A stretch of DNA of 36,990 bases, from positions 1 through 36,990 of the forward strand of contig JAEWAC010000155.1 of NCBI GenBank assembly GCA_023391895.1. The letters are read 5' to 3'. Below, piece by piece: positions 1 to 8,357 of this stretch (positions within the stretch are counted from its first letter, which is position 1; the number at the start of each line of letters is the position of its first letter). The translations under genes and the position numbers were made by a program. The notes beneath the pieces were generated by a model that was not told where the DNA came from, made no database searches, and was given only the letters and a program-made list of their open reading frames with translations. The stretch comes from Bacteroidota bacterium. Lineage in GTDB: Bacteria > Bacteroidota > Bacteroidia > Chitinophagales > Chitinophagaceae.

Positions 1-161
1 AGTGTAGGATGTAAAAACGCGGCTGCGGCCACAAAACCCGATGAGCTGCCACGCAGGTTTTTAGCGTACAGCTTTTGCGGCTGGGCAAAAGAAAGCTTGT
101 CCGCCAGTTGAAAAAGGCGGGGTGAACTCTTCCATTTCTCAAGTAACGCCCCAATGCTCAT
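1..161 (-). CDS. mfd: Transcription-repair coupling factor Mfd, N-terminal fragment
   Basis: The reverse strand from 161 reads ATG and stays open to the window edge (53 complete codons), so only the N-terminus is present. The translation begins MSIGALLEKW and contains a LRGSSSGFVAAAAF stretch. This resembles the start of Bacteroidota Mfd proteins, where a short helical lead-in precedes a conserved glycine-serine segment of the UvrB-like module. Mfd is a DNA translocase that removes RNA polymerase stalled at lesions and recruits UvrA. The start is supported by a perfect TAnnTTTG promoter element eight bases upstream. The assignment rests on about 50 residues and could be wrong; the rest of the gene lies outside the window. 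Confidence 0.55.
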   Translation of the reverse strand, partial: MSIGALLEKWKSSPRLFQLADKLSFAQPQKLYAKNLRGSSSGFVAAAAFLHPT

Positions 162-169
162 TCGAGGTG

Positions 170-177
170 CAAATATA
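170..177 (-). promoter_or_regulatory. Bacteroidota -7 promoter element for the mfd-like gene
   Basis: The minus strand reads TATATTTG, a perfect match to the Bacteroidota -7 consensus TAnnTTTG. A TTG lies 21 bases further upstream, compatible with the -33 element. The ATG at 161 begins eight bases after the element, so any leader would be very short. Confidence 0.6.
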
Positions 178-253
178 GAAAGTAACCTTGGGCTGTATCA
201 ACATTTGCGTCCAGTTTTTTGTTAATTTAACCCATTCAAATCACCTTCCTTGC

Positions 254-3193
254 ATGAACTTGAAACTGGTTGTATTCCGGCTGATCCTGATACTTGGTGT
301 AGGATCTGTATTTTTTTTATACCGTAACCCGCAAAAAACACCCACAGCCATTCAACTGAACATGGGCAGGTTTAGCTATTTAACCCAGGAAAAGGAAGGC
401 GATGATGAAGAAGAACAAAAAGCCAAATACACCCAGGAACGCTGGCTGCTGGAATTTAAAATGCTTCGAAACCCCATAACCGGTAAAATACCGGCCGACT
501 ATCGCGACGTAGAACTGGCGGCCGCTGCCAGGATTCCGGAAAAAGGGGCCCGCTATCATCCTTTTATTTCCCGTGTCACCAACATTGCCTCCACCACCAC
601 TCAAAATACCTATGCTACCATAGGACCTAATAATATTGCGGGCCGAAGCAGAACGCTGGGCATTGACCGCAGAAACCCCGATATTTTACTTACCGGCGGT
701 ACCACCGGCGGCATTTTCCGCAGCACCAATGGCGGCGCCTCCTGGACCTTTGTCAGCCCGGAAAACGACATCCGCAGCGTCAACACCATTGTACAGGATC
801 CTTCTGCCCCCGACACCTGCTATTGCGGCACCGGCGAGGTCTATTACCCTACCAGCACCGCCGATATTGCCGGCACGGTGGGACATGGTGTTTTTAAAAG
901 CACGGACAACGGACGCACCTGGGCCAAGCTGGCCACCACTGCCAGTAACGAACACCGATTTGACAATGTTTTTGACCTGGTGCACCGCCTGCAGGTACAC
1001 CCTACCAACCGGGCCGTTTTTGCCGCCGTTTACAACCGCATTATGCGCTCTACCGATGGCGGCGCCTCCTGGCAGGAGGTGTTGGGCAGTTCCAACACCG
1101 GTTCATTACTGGGCAGCCTTACCGAAGTGCTCATACCTTCTGACGGCTCTAAAATCTTTGCAGCCTTTACCGGCGAAAACGAAAACCGGGATCTGGCGGG
1201 TGTGTGGGAATCGGCCACCGGCGACCCTGGCAGCTGGAGAAGAATAGCCGGCGCCCCGGCAGGACAGCCCGGCTCCGTAACCGGCTGGCGCCCCTTTGGC
1301 CAATGGGGACGGGTGGTATTAAACATCAACAATGCCAACAACAAATTATTTGTATTGTACAAAAACGGCGAAAATGCCAGTGGCAGCAACCCCAGGCCCG
1401 AAGCCGACCTGTTCCGCTGCGATATTTCTTCCGGCAATCCGGCCACCTACCAGTGGACCAACCTGAGTGACTGGGTGCCGGACGAACCAAACTTTAACTT
1501 TGAAGGCATTGATCCCTATACCACGCAGTTCAATGGCTTTAATATGTCCATCGCCGTCAAGCCCGATAATGACGACATCCTGTTTATCGGGGGCACCAAC
1601 CTGCACCGGGTGCTCCTCACCGAAACCAACCCTGCCCGGAAGTTCCGGCGGATGGGCGGCTATGGCGAAGGTTTTTTTCCGCAGGACTCCGGCTTTTTTA
1701 TTTACCCCAATCACCATCCCGATGTTCACGGAATTTACTTTGCCGGCAATAACAGCGACCGGCTGTATACCGCCAGTGACGGCGGCATTCACCGCACCAA
1801 AAACAGTGTGCTGGCCGACACGATACAATGGGACCCGTTAACCCTGAACCTGCAGACGGTGCAATACCAGTTTGTCAACATCAATCCCGAGCCCGAAACC
1901 AATGCGGATTTTATTATTGGCGGCGCCCAGGATAACGGTACGCTGGTCAATGTTAACCCGCAGAGTTCTGATATCAATATCAATCAAAAGCATAGCGAGG
2001 TCATTTTCGGCGATGGGGCCTCCGCCTCCCTGTCCCGTTTTATTAAAAGCGGCAATACCTGGAAGCAATACTGGTACATGTCAGTGTCCGGCGGCAAAAT
2101 ATACCGGGCAGATGTTTCGCTAAGGCTACCCGGCGACCTGAAGGTGGATGATTTTAACGAGATCACCCCTTCCGGTGTGGGCGACCAGGGGCAATGGCGT
2201 ACCTTATTTGTAAACGACCCCGATTCTACCGAACATATTTACTATACCAATAAAGACCGGCTGTTCCGCACCAAAACCGCCTCAAGGGTAAACTCCAACT
2301 CGTGGACGGAAATAACTGGTGCGGCCAATGCCATCCCAAGCGGCAATGATCTGTCGGCTATGGCCATCAGCAGAACACACCGCGACACCAAATACCTGTT
2401 TCTGGCTACGGAAGGCGGCAAAGTGTACCGGTTGGACAGTGCGGACGCAGCCCCCGCCACCAGTCGGCCCAGGGACATCACGCCAACCGGCATGACCGCG
2501 GGCAGCTATGTGGCCGGCATCAGCGTAAACCCCAGGAACCCGGATACCGTAATCGCGGTGGTTTCCAATTACGACCAGGGCAGCAATACCGTCAACAACA
2601 TCTTTTGGACCGGCAACGCCACTTCGGCCAACCCTACCTGGCAGGTAATTGATGGTGCCCTGGCACCGGTGTCTTCGCAAAGCTGCGTGATTGTGGTAAC
2701 GACCGGCGGCGTGGAGTACTATGTAGGAACCTCTGTAGGCCTGTACAGTACCACTTCCATCAGCGGCAACAATACCCAGTGGCTGAACGAAGGCGGCGGC
2801 ATGATGAAAAGAGCTATTGTCCGCTCACTGGTCAACCGGTTTAAAGACAATACGCTGGTGGTGGGCACCCATGGCAACGGCGCCTTTTTGGCTAAAATTG
2901 GCAATGCCGCCGTGGATGGCGCCTCGCCAGGAGCAGACGGACAGGTGTTTATTGACAGGGTATTTCCAACCTATACCACCAATGCCGTCCAGTACGAGGT
3001 GGGCAACATGTTCAGCATCCAGAAAATAACGGTTCAATTGTTCAATGCCAACGGACAGCAGGTGTATCGGCTGGAGCAGGGGTACCAGGATGGATTTTTA
3101 TCTATAATAAACCTGCCCAGGGGCATTTACTTTTTAACCTTTACCAGCAGTGACGGAAAGCAGCGGCATGTACAAAAAATATTCAAACAATAA
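254..3193 (+). CDS. Sortilin/BNR-repeat secreted protein with T9SS type A sorting domain
   Basis: A 979-residue protein. I place the start at ATG 254, because the upstream TTG at 188 adds an implausible lead before the hydrophobic segment MNLKLVVFRLILILGVGSVF, which acts as signal peptide or anchor. Asp-box (BNR) motifs are visible in the first half: STNGGASW, STDNGRTW and STDGGASW. These mark the multi-bladed beta-propeller found in VPS10/sortilin-like and sialidase-like exoproteins. The last 80 or so residues (VQLFNANGQQVYRL, then LPRGIYFLTF and a basic tail ending KIFKQ) match the Por_Secre_tail type A sorting domain. The protein should therefore cross the outer membrane by the type IX system, whose SprA component is encoded later in the window. 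The substrate is unknown; the propeller may bind or process polymers. A terminator follows. Confidence 0.85.
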   Translation: MNLKLVVFRLILILGVGSVFFLYRNPQKTPTAIQLNMGRFSYLTQEKEGDDEEEQKAKYTQERWLLEFKMLRNPITGKIPADYRDVELAAAARIPEKGARYHPFISRVTNIASTTTQNTYATIGPNNIAGRSRTLGIDRRNPDILLTGGTTGGIFRSTNGGASWTFVSPENDIRSVNTIVQDPSAPDTCYCGTGEVYYPTSTADIAGTVGHGVFKSTDNGRTWAKLATTASNEHRFDNVFDLVHRLQVHPTNRAVFAAVYNRIMRSTDGGASWQEVLGSSNTGSLLGSLTEVLIPSDGSKIFAAFTGENENRDLAGVWESATGDPGSWRRIAGAPAGQPGSVTGWRPFGQWGRVVLNINNANNKLFVLYKNGENASGSNPRPEADLFRCDISSGNPATYQWTNLSDWVPDEPNFNFEGIDPYTTQFNGFNMSIAVKPDNDDILFIGGTNLHRVLLTETNPARKFRRMGGYGEGFFPQDSGFFIYPNHHPDVHGIYFAGNNSDRLYTASDGGIHRTKNSVLADTIQWDPLTLNLQTVQYQFVNINPEPETNADFIIGGAQDNGTLVNVNPQSSDININQKHSEVIFGDGASASLSRFIKSGNTWKQYWYMSVSGGKIYRADVSLRLPGDLKVDDFNEITPSGVGDQGQWRTLFVNDPDSTEHIYYTNKDRLFRTKTASRVNSNSWTEITGAANAIPSGNDLSAMAISRTHRDTKYLFLATEGGKVYRLDSADAAPATSRPRDITPTGMTAGSYVAGISVNPRNPDTVIAVVSNYDQGSNTVNNIFWTGNATSANPTWQVIDGALAPVSSQSCVIVVTTGGVEYYVGTSVGLYSTTSISGNNTQWLNEGGGMMKRAIVRSLVNRFKDNTLVVGTHGNGAFLAKIGNAAVDGASPGADGQVFIDRVFPTYTTNAVQYEVGNMFSIQKITVQLFNANGQQVYRLEQGYQDGFLSIINLPRGIYFLTFTSSDGKQRHVQKIFKQ

Positions 3194-3197
3194 AGCC

Positions 3198-3225
3198 GCC
3201 CCCCTGTTAAACAGGGGGCTTTTTA
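3198..3225 (+). terminator. Rho-independent terminator
   Basis: CCCCCTG pairs with CAGGGGG around a five-base loop (TTAAA), followed by a short T run. It lies just after the stop codon of the BNR-repeat gene. Confidence 0.8.
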
Positions 3226-3253
3226 TAAAGTCCAAACCCTTAAACTCCAAGGA

Positions 3254-3793
3254 TTGAAACACCACTTCTTTATAATATGGGGCTTGATGGGGCTGGTATT
3301 GTTACTGGCCGCCACCTGCGCAGGGGCGCAGGCGGCCGGCGACAGCCTGTATGGTTACAGCCAGGTAGTGATTCCCGGTGCCGGGGCGGCCAGAGACCTG
3401 GACGCAAGCGGCAACCTGGTAAAAAAAACCGCCGATCCCACCTACCGCTATTTTATTTACCTGACTACAGATGCCGGCACCCCTATAAACCCGGTTGAAG
3501 TATGGATAAAAGGAAAAGCTTATTCGGCCAGGGCCGAAGCCATAACTGAAACACCAGTGGTGCATACCAGCCGCCTCATGCCACAACATCCACAAAAACA
3601 GGTGCTTGTACCAAAAACTACCCAAAATGTAGTAGCACTAATTCCCATACCGCTGCAGGCAGAAAAAAGTTCCGCAAAGGCCAAAGACCTAGCACAGCAA
3701 AACGAACTGGTGGTGGTATACAAGCAGGCAGGCCGCCTGCACTATGGGGTTTTGAAAGAGTTGAGGGCACTGCCGGCCCAGCCCATGCAGTAA
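3254..3793 (+). CDS. Small secreted protein, function unknown
   Basis: A 179-residue protein. TTG at 3254 gives the natural signal peptide (MKHHFFIIWG, then a leucine-rich core and a TCAGAQA cleavage region). An in-frame ATG at 3287 would shorten the leader but leave a usable signal sequence. The mature part has few recognisable features; it is rich in beta-forming and Thr/Val/Pro residues, with a TYRYFIYLTTDAGTPI segment and a basic Ala/Lys-rich stretch near residues 140-150. I do not recognise the family. It stands alone between two terminators and is probably periplasmic or surface exposed. Confidence 0.6.
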   Translation: MKHHFFIIWGLMGLVLLLAATCAGAQAAGDSLYGYSQVVIPGAGAARDLDASGNLVKKTADPTYRYFIYLTTDAGTPINPVEVWIKGKAYSARAEAITETPVVHTSRLMPQHPQKQVLVPKTTQNVVALIPIPLQAEKSSAKAKDLAQQNELVVVYKQAGRLHYGVLKELRALPAQPMQ

Positions 3794-3811
3794 GTAAAGG
3801 GCATAAAAAAA

Positions 3812-3834
3812 GCCAGTAAGAATACTGGCCTTTT
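3812..3834 (+). terminator. Rho-independent terminator
   Basis: GCCAGTA pairs with TACTGGC around a four-base loop, followed by C and TTTT. It lies 18 bases after the small secreted protein gene and is preceded by an A run. Confidence 0.8.
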
Positions 3835-3988
3835 AACCTAAACCGTCCGACAAAAAATATGTTGAGTTTCTTTAGTTTTTGTTTTCGCTATAGTATTTTC
3901 AACTACTATGCCAACAGTTGAAAATTGTGGATAACTAGTTAAAAATTGATACCAACCAGCTTTTTTGTAATTTGTACAAAACAACTGC

Positions 3989-4729
3989 ATGGCACTGCAA
4001 CCCTGGCGCAAAGGCATCGTCACCCGCATTGAAGATGCCACCTATAACACCAAACGGTTTTGGATACAAATTCCGGAGCTCCCGTCTTTTGATTTTACGC
4101 CCGGGCAGTTTGTAACCCTGGATCTACCCATACACGATAAACCTAACAAACGCTGGCGCAGCTATTCTATTGCCTCCTGGCCCGATGGCAGCAATATTTT
4201 TGAGTTGCTGATTGTGCTGCTGGAAGGCGGTGCCGGCACTACCTATTTGTTTAACGAAGTAACCGTGGGTTCGGAACTGACCCTGCGGGGGCCGGTAGGC
4301 GTGTTTGTTTTGCCCGAAGTAATTGATAAAGACCTGTATTTTATTTGTACCGGTACCGGCATTGCCCCCTTTCGCAGCATGATCAATTATATGAAACTGC
4401 ACCCCGTACCGCATAAAGACATTTACCTCGTTTTTGGCACCCGCTCCCAAAAAGACCTGTTGTACACCGACGAATGGCGCCAGCTGGAAAAAGAAGTGCC
4501 CCGGTTTCAATACATTCCTACCCTCTCCCGCGAAAAATGGGAAGGCTGCTGCGGCTATGTGCATGCGGTTTACGAACAACTGGTACTCGGAAAAATGAAC
4601 GGCAGCACCGACCTGCCCCCATCTAACTTTTATTTGTGCGGCTGGAAAGTAATGATCGACGAAGCCAAGGAAAGAATTGCAAAACTGGGCTACGATAAAA
4701 AAGCCATCCACCAGGAATTGTATGGCTGA
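3989..4729 (+). CDS. Ferredoxin/flavodoxin-NADP reductase-like flavoprotein
   Basis: A 246-residue protein of the FNR superfamily, normal length for bacterial Fpr-type enzymes. RSYSIAS at about residues 57-63 is the FAD-binding RxYS motif. The glycine-rich GTGIAPF at 122-128 is the NAD(P)-binding loop, and YLCGWKVMIDEAK near 212-224 corresponds to the C-terminal nicotinamide-domain motif. It probably moves electrons between NAD(P)H and a ferredoxin, flavodoxin or oxygenase partner in the cytoplasm. The start ATG at 3989 precedes the first FAD-domain strand by a normal distance. No redox partner is adjacent. The TGA stop is followed at once by a copy of the TATGGG repeat. Confidence 0.85.
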   Translation: MALQPWRKGIVTRIEDATYNTKRFWIQIPELPSFDFTPGQFVTLDLPIHDKPNKRWRSYSIASWPDGSNIFELLIVLLEGGAGTTYLFNEVTVGSELTLRGPVGVFVLPEVIDKDLYFICTGTGIAPFRSMINYMKLHPVPHKDIYLVFGTRSQKDLLYTDEWRQLEKEVPRFQYIPTLSREKWEGCCGYVHAVYEQLVLGKMNGSTDLPPSNFYLCGWKVMIDEAKERIAKLGYDKKAIHQELYG

Positions 4730-4747
4730 TATGGGCTTTTGAAAAGT
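4730..4747 (+). repeat. TATGGG-type interspersed repeat, copy abutting a stop codon
   Basis: Reads TATGGGCTTTTGAAAAGT, a near-consensus copy of the word described in the findings. It begins on the base after the reductase stop codon. The rest of the gap to 4867 shows nothing else. Confidence 0.7.
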
Positions 4748-4867
4748 CCGGCTCTGATCAACTGCCCAACTCCTACGATCCGGCAAACACTTAAATAATG
4801 TAAAACACCAATGTTGCAAGACTTCCCTGCTCAGGATTCGGATAATGACAAATATTTAAGCGGAACT

Positions 4868-5207
4868 ATGATATCACAAAAAGCAACCACAGCTATTTTT
4901 TTACTTTTTTACATTGTGGGATGCAAACCTATTGACATTGGGGAAAATACAATCAGGTATCAAACTGGGAGTTCAATACTAAACTTAACATAAGAGAGGA
5001 CAAGGTTTACTCCTATGAACAGAGACTTGGAAATGTGTGGGTCGTCTCAAAGGGTACTTGGCAGCAGATAGGTAACAGCCTTATTTTGACTGACACATTA
5101 GAAGGAAATGTTTTAGAGGTAAAACAACAGTTTTTCTTGTACGTGGCCAGAAATTAGTGGAAGTACCTAAGCATGGGCAAAAAGTAGTGACCTTACGAAA
5201 GCAATAG
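4868..5207 (+). pseudogene. Small lipoprotein gene disrupted by two frameshifts
   Basis: ATG 4868 opens a lipoprotein signal peptide (MISQKATTAIFLLFYIVGC, lipobox Cys at 19), but the frame stops at 4991. Sense sequence continues in a second frame from about 4978 (NIREDKVYSYEQRLG, then SKGTWQQIGNSLIL) to about 5121. It continues in a third frame (VFLVRGQKLVEVPKHGQ) to a TAG at 5205-5207. Joined, the pieces make a plausible small lipoprotein of about 110 residues, of the type with a W...SKGTW beta-sheet core. The second break is at an AAAA run. Either this is a decaying gene or the assembly has two one-base errors. I see no function to assign. Confidence 0.6.
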
Positions 5208-5387
5208 CGGCGCTTAACACTGGTTGCTACAAAGCAGGCTAACAGCTATTTTGTGGCGGTAGATTTCTATTCAATAATACAAAAAGGTTTAAAACTGAAG
5301 GAACAAAGACGACCTGCACTGATAGCAATACCTTCAACGAAAACGACTCCTACTCTGCTGTTATTTAGATACAATATCCTTTCATAA
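5208..5387. other. Gap without recognisable genes
   Basis: Short open stretches exist in this A+T-rich segment, but none has a convincing start, length or family resemblance. It lies between the disrupted lipoprotein gene and a bidirectional terminator. Confidence 0.5.
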
Positions 5388-5421
5388 AAAAAGTCCTGTT
5401 TAAAGAAACAGGACTTTTTTC
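5388..5421. terminator. Bidirectional Rho-independent terminator
   Basis: AGTCCTGTTT pairs perfectly over ten bases with AAACAGGACT around a four-base loop. It is flanked by an A run on the left and a T run on the right, so it can end transcription from either side. It lies 3' of the minus-strand barrel-protein gene. Confidence 0.85.
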
Positions 5422-5439
5422 ATACACTTATAAAACCTG

Positions 5440-5988
5440 CTAAAAGCTGTATCCTACACTCACCGCACCAAAAGGCTGAATATACCCCCGGGCTACCAAA
5501 GGTGTAAAACCAATGCGCCAGGTAAAACCACCATCTACCGGCTGCCGGCGATACATGAATGCAAACGAGCCAAACAGACGGGTGGTTTTGTCGTCGTAAA
5601 AATTCATGATATCCAGCCTCCTGCCTATGTATGTCAAGCCGGCGCCTGCCTCGAACGTATGCGGCGAGTTAGGTTTACCAAATATGTAATTGAGCTGTAC
5701 GGGCACCGTAATCACGGAAACATCGTCCCATTCGGAATACCCTGTCTGCGGATCATAGTTTACTTCCGAGGCGGTAACAAAACCCAGTCCCAACCTGCCT
5801 CCCAGTCCTAAATTCGAGGGTTTGAAACGGCGGTCAATGTTGGCAGAAAACAAAATGCCGGGGCCACCCAGTTCTGCATAAAAAGCCGTACGGCCCGGTA
5901 CGGTACCCGTTGATCCAGCAGGTGCCTGTGCCTGGGCAGCACCAGAAAGAAGTATGACAAAAAATAAAAAGAGCACGTTTCTTTTCAT
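5440..5988 (-). CDS. Outer-membrane beta-barrel-like protein, function unknown
   Basis: A 182-residue protein when started at ATG 5988, which gives a clear signal peptide (MKRNVLFLFFVILLSG, then AAQAQA). An open extension upstream to 6081 is ignored because it would bury this leader. The mature chain alternates polar and hydrophobic residues with many glycines and aromatics (AFYAELGGPGILFSANID, GGRLGLGF, FEAGAGLTYIG) and ends VSVGYSF, an aromatic-terminated strand typical of outer-membrane barrels. The size suggests eight strands. No enzymatic motif is seen. It has its own terminator and no operon partner. Confidence 0.65.
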   Translation of the reverse strand: MKRNVLFLFFVILLSGAAQAQAPAGSTGTVPGRTAFYAELGGPGILFSANIDRRFKPSNLGLGGRLGLGFVTASEVNYDPQTGYSEWDDVSVITVPVQLNYIFGKPNSPHTFEAGAGLTYIGRRLDIMNFYDDKTTRLFGSFAFMYRRQPVDGGFTWRIGFTPLVARGYIQPFGAVSVGYSF

Positions 5989-6135
5989 AAACAGTTTGTT
6001 TTTAAAAGGACACACAAGAACTAAAAAATGATGCAAAGGCTTTGTTAAGATAACAAGTGTTGCCGTGTTACAAATAAACACAGCTGAAATTTTTTAAAAA
6101 CTGTGGCCCGCTAGTTGAAGTGACTTAAAATCAAA

Positions 6136-6171
6136 AGGGTTTTAAAGGCGTTGCATCACCTTTAAAACCCT
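6136..6171 (-). terminator. Probable glyS terminator built from an inverted repeat
   Basis: AGGGTTTTAAAGG at 6136-6148 is the exact reverse complement of 6159-6171, with a ten-base loop. On the minus strand it is followed by a T-rich stretch. It lies 37 bases after the glyS stop. The arms resemble the TATAGGG-type variant of the interspersed TATGGG word, so it may be an inverted pair of that repeat serving as a terminator. Confidence 0.6.
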
Positions 6172-6207
6172 ATAAGTATTTCTATATATAATTTTTGCAG
6201 CGTATGC

Positions 6208-7674
6208 TTAAGCCAACTGCTGCAGCACGATGTTCTTTAATTCGGCAATAGAGATGCGGTCCTGCTGCATGGTATCGCGGTAGCGGATAGTTACCGTATT
6301 GTCTTCTTTAGTTTGATGATCGACGGTGACACAGAACGGCGTACCAATGGCATCCATCCTTCTATAGCGTTTACCGATCGTATCTTTTTCTTCGTAAAAA
6401 CAACGGAAGTGCGGCTTGCATTCATCCATGATGCTGCGGGCAATATCGGGCAATCCATCTTTTTTCACCAGCGGCAGTATGGCTAATTTAATAGGCGCCA
6501 GTTTAGGCGGAAACTTCAGCACCACGCGACTGTCCTGCTTATCCGGTGTGCTCAGGTCCTGCTCTTCGTAAGCTTCGCTCAGCACCATCATTACCGTACG
6601 GTCTACCCCAATGGAAGTTTCTACTACATAAGGAATGTAATTTCCATACGGCTTGCCGGTGCTTTCGTCAATATCGTTGTCAAAGTACTGCATCTTTTTC
6701 CGGCTGTACTCCTGATGGTTGCGCAGGTCAAAATCGGTGCGGCTGTGAATGCCTTCCACTTCTTTAAAACCAATGGGGAAATTGTATTCAATATCACAGG
6801 CGGCATCGGCATAGTGGGCCAGCTTGGCATGATCGTGAAAACGGTATTTTTCAGCGGGTATGCCCAGGCTTAAGTGCCACTTCATACGCTCGGCCTTCCA
6901 GTGCTCGTACCACTCTTTTTGCGAGCCGGGGCGAATGAAAAACTGCATCTCCATCTGCTCAAACTCCCGCATACGGAAGATGAACTGGCGGGCTACAATT
7001 TCATTACGAAACGCCTTACCAATTTGTGCAATACCAAACGGGATCTTCATGCGCCCGGTTTTCTGCACGTTCAAAAAGTTGACAAAAATGCCTTGGGCCG
7101 TTTCGGGGCGCAGATACACCAGGTTGTCTTCGTCTTCGGTAGATACGGCACCAAATTCCGTGGAGAACATCAGGTTGAACTGGCGCACATCGGTCCAGTT
7201 ACTGGTACCGCTAATGGCACAGACAATTTTATTATTCTCGATCAGGGTTTTCAAACCATCATAGTCGTTGGCCACCAGCAGGGCATCCATTTCTTTCAAA
7301 AGGATTTCCGCCTGCTCGGCATGGCCGGCTTTTTCCAGTTCGTCGGCTTTGGCTTCAATAAGGTGATCGACGCGATAGCGCTTGTTGCTGTCCTTGTTGT
7401 CAATCATCGGGTCGCTGAAGTTGTCTACGTGGCCGCTGGCTTTCCAGGTGGTGGGGTGCATAAAAATAGCGGCGTCAATGCCTACAATATTTTCATTCAT
7501 CTGCACCATACTCTTCCACCAGTAATCCTTGATGTTTTTTTTCAGCTCGCTGCCCCACTGCCCGTAGTCGTACACCGCGCCTAAGCCATCGTAAATTTCA
7601 CTGGATGGAAAAATAAAACCGTATTCTTTGCAATGCGATATGATTGCCTGAAACCTGTTGTTATCTGTTGCCAT
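6208..7674 (-). CDS. glyS: Glycyl-tRNA synthetase, dimeric class II type
   Basis: A 488-residue cytoplasmic enzyme that charges tRNA-Gly with glycine using ATP. It is the single-chain alpha2 form, not the alpha2beta2 GlyQ/GlyS form. RPETAQGIF at residues 189-197 and FRNE at 222-225 belong to the class II motif 2 region, and GVDRT at 356-360 belongs to motif 3. The C-terminus (FPPKLAPIKLAILPLVKKDGL onward) is the anticodon-binding domain. Length is usual for the family. ATG 7674 is supported by a TAnnTTTG promoter element eight bases upstream. It appears to be transcribed alone. Confidence 0.95.
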   Translation of the reverse strand: MATDNNRFQAIISHCKEYGFIFPSSEIYDGLGAVYDYGQWGSELKKNIKDYWWKSMVQMNENIVGIDAAIFMHPTTWKASGHVDNFSDPMIDNKDSNKRYRVDHLIEAKADELEKAGHAEQAEILLKEMDALLVANDYDGLKTLIENNKIVCAISGTSNWTDVRQFNLMFSTEFGAVSTEDEDNLVYLRPETAQGIFVNFLNVQKTGRMKIPFGIAQIGKAFRNEIVARQFIFRMREFEQMEMQFFIRPGSQKEWYEHWKAERMKWHLSLGIPAEKYRFHDHAKLAHYADAACDIEYNFPIGFKEVEGIHSRTDFDLRNHQEYSRKKMQYFDNDIDESTGKPYGNYIPYVVETSIGVDRTVMMVLSEAYEEQDLSTPDKQDSRVVLKFPPKLAPIKLAILPLVKKDGLPDIARSIMDECKPHFRCFYEEKDTIGKRYRRMDAIGTPFCVTVDHQTKEDNTVTIRYRDTMQQDRISIAELKNIVLQQLA

Positions 7675-7682
7675 AATGCCGG

Positions 7683-7690
7683 CAAAAGTA
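7683..7690 (-). promoter_or_regulatory. Bacteroidota -7 promoter element for glyS
   Basis: The minus strand reads TACTTTTG, a perfect TAnnTTTG. A TTTC lies 19 bases further upstream at the -33 position. The ATG begins eight bases downstream, implying little or no untranslated leader. Confidence 0.65.
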
Positions 7691-7731
7691 AGCCGAATGC
7701 TTCACTTGGGAAAGTTGATCACAGATTTCAA

Positions 7732-8357
7732 GGATTTGAAAAGGATTTCGCAGATTGGATAACCGCCACTATGGGTTTTTAAAAGATTTTATATCCACGA
7801 ACAACGATCAACGGCCAATGCTCCAGTATGGGTTTTTGAAAGCGTGGTTGCTTTGAAGCGGTCTGCGCTTTTCAATTCCTCTCACTCCTGTCATCCCACG
7901 AATAAGGGATCTCAGCGGCTTAAGCCTTCAGCCTGCTCATAATACAGTTCTAAATAACAACTGCCCTGGTGCTGTGTTTACCCAGCCCTTCCTGTATTCC
8001 TGCGTAACCCATATGGATTTTTGAAAAAGTTTGTTTGGATAATTTTGGAGGCCACCAAGACACGAAGGCACAAAGGGAGCACCAAGTAAAAGCTTCTTGA
8101 AGGTACAGGCCTATCCCGGCTTAGGGCCGGGACGACAGGTGTGTGTGCTTTGTTTATTCCACAGGTTTTAGGAGTAGACTGCTTTGTGAGCTTCGCTGAA
8201 AAAACATTCAAAAGCCCATACGTAATTACAAAAGAAGAAATGTAATCAACAGCCTGGCCTCCCTCTCCACCGGTGAGGGATCGAGGGAGGGGCCACTTTC
8301 TGCCGATCAACGCCCAACGCCCAACGATCAACCATTATCTCATACATCAGCTGATCG
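7732..8357. repeat. Intergenic repeat mosaic between the yihY-like genes and glyS
   Basis: No credible gene is present. TATGGG-word copies are at 7770-7785 (+), 7827-7842 (+), 8012-8029 (+) and 8205-8220 (-). Between them lie other dispersed words: a CAGATTTC/GGATTTG stretch (7730-7756), GATCAACG-type repeats (7806-7819 and 8304-8332), a hyphenated GTCATCCC/GGGAT repeat (7888-7912), the CACGAAGGCACAAAGGG module (8051-8086), an inverted copy of the GTCATCCCGG module (8108-8139) and a CCCTCTCC/GAGGGA palindrome (8259-8290). Several recur at 20.0-22.9 kb. Confidence 0.75.
8051..8139 (+). repeat. Composite intergenic module, copy 1 (inverse of 22448-22536)
   Basis: The segment contains GACACGAAGGCACAAAGGG, a linker with GCTTCTTGAAGG, and GGCCTATCCCGGC...GCCGGGACGACAGG. 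The same parts occur in the same order on the opposite strand at 22448-22536, so the whole segment of about 90 bases is a diverged duplicate. The second part is itself a hyphenated palindrome that can fold into a stem. Confidence 0.7.

Noticed and set aside
188..253. An N-terminal extension of the BNR-repeat protein from TTG 188
   Set aside because: It would put 22 polar residues before the signal sequence; ATG 254 gives a normal leader.
6874..7584. A 236-codon open frame antisense to glyS
   Set aside because: It lies wholly inside glyS on the other strand, shows no recognisable family and is explained by the codon composition of glyS.
7978..8331. A 117-codon open frame on the minus strand between yihY and glyS
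   Set aside because: It is made of known repeat modules (TATGGG words and the CACGAAGG composite), and its duplicate at 22.5 kb is not open in the same frame.
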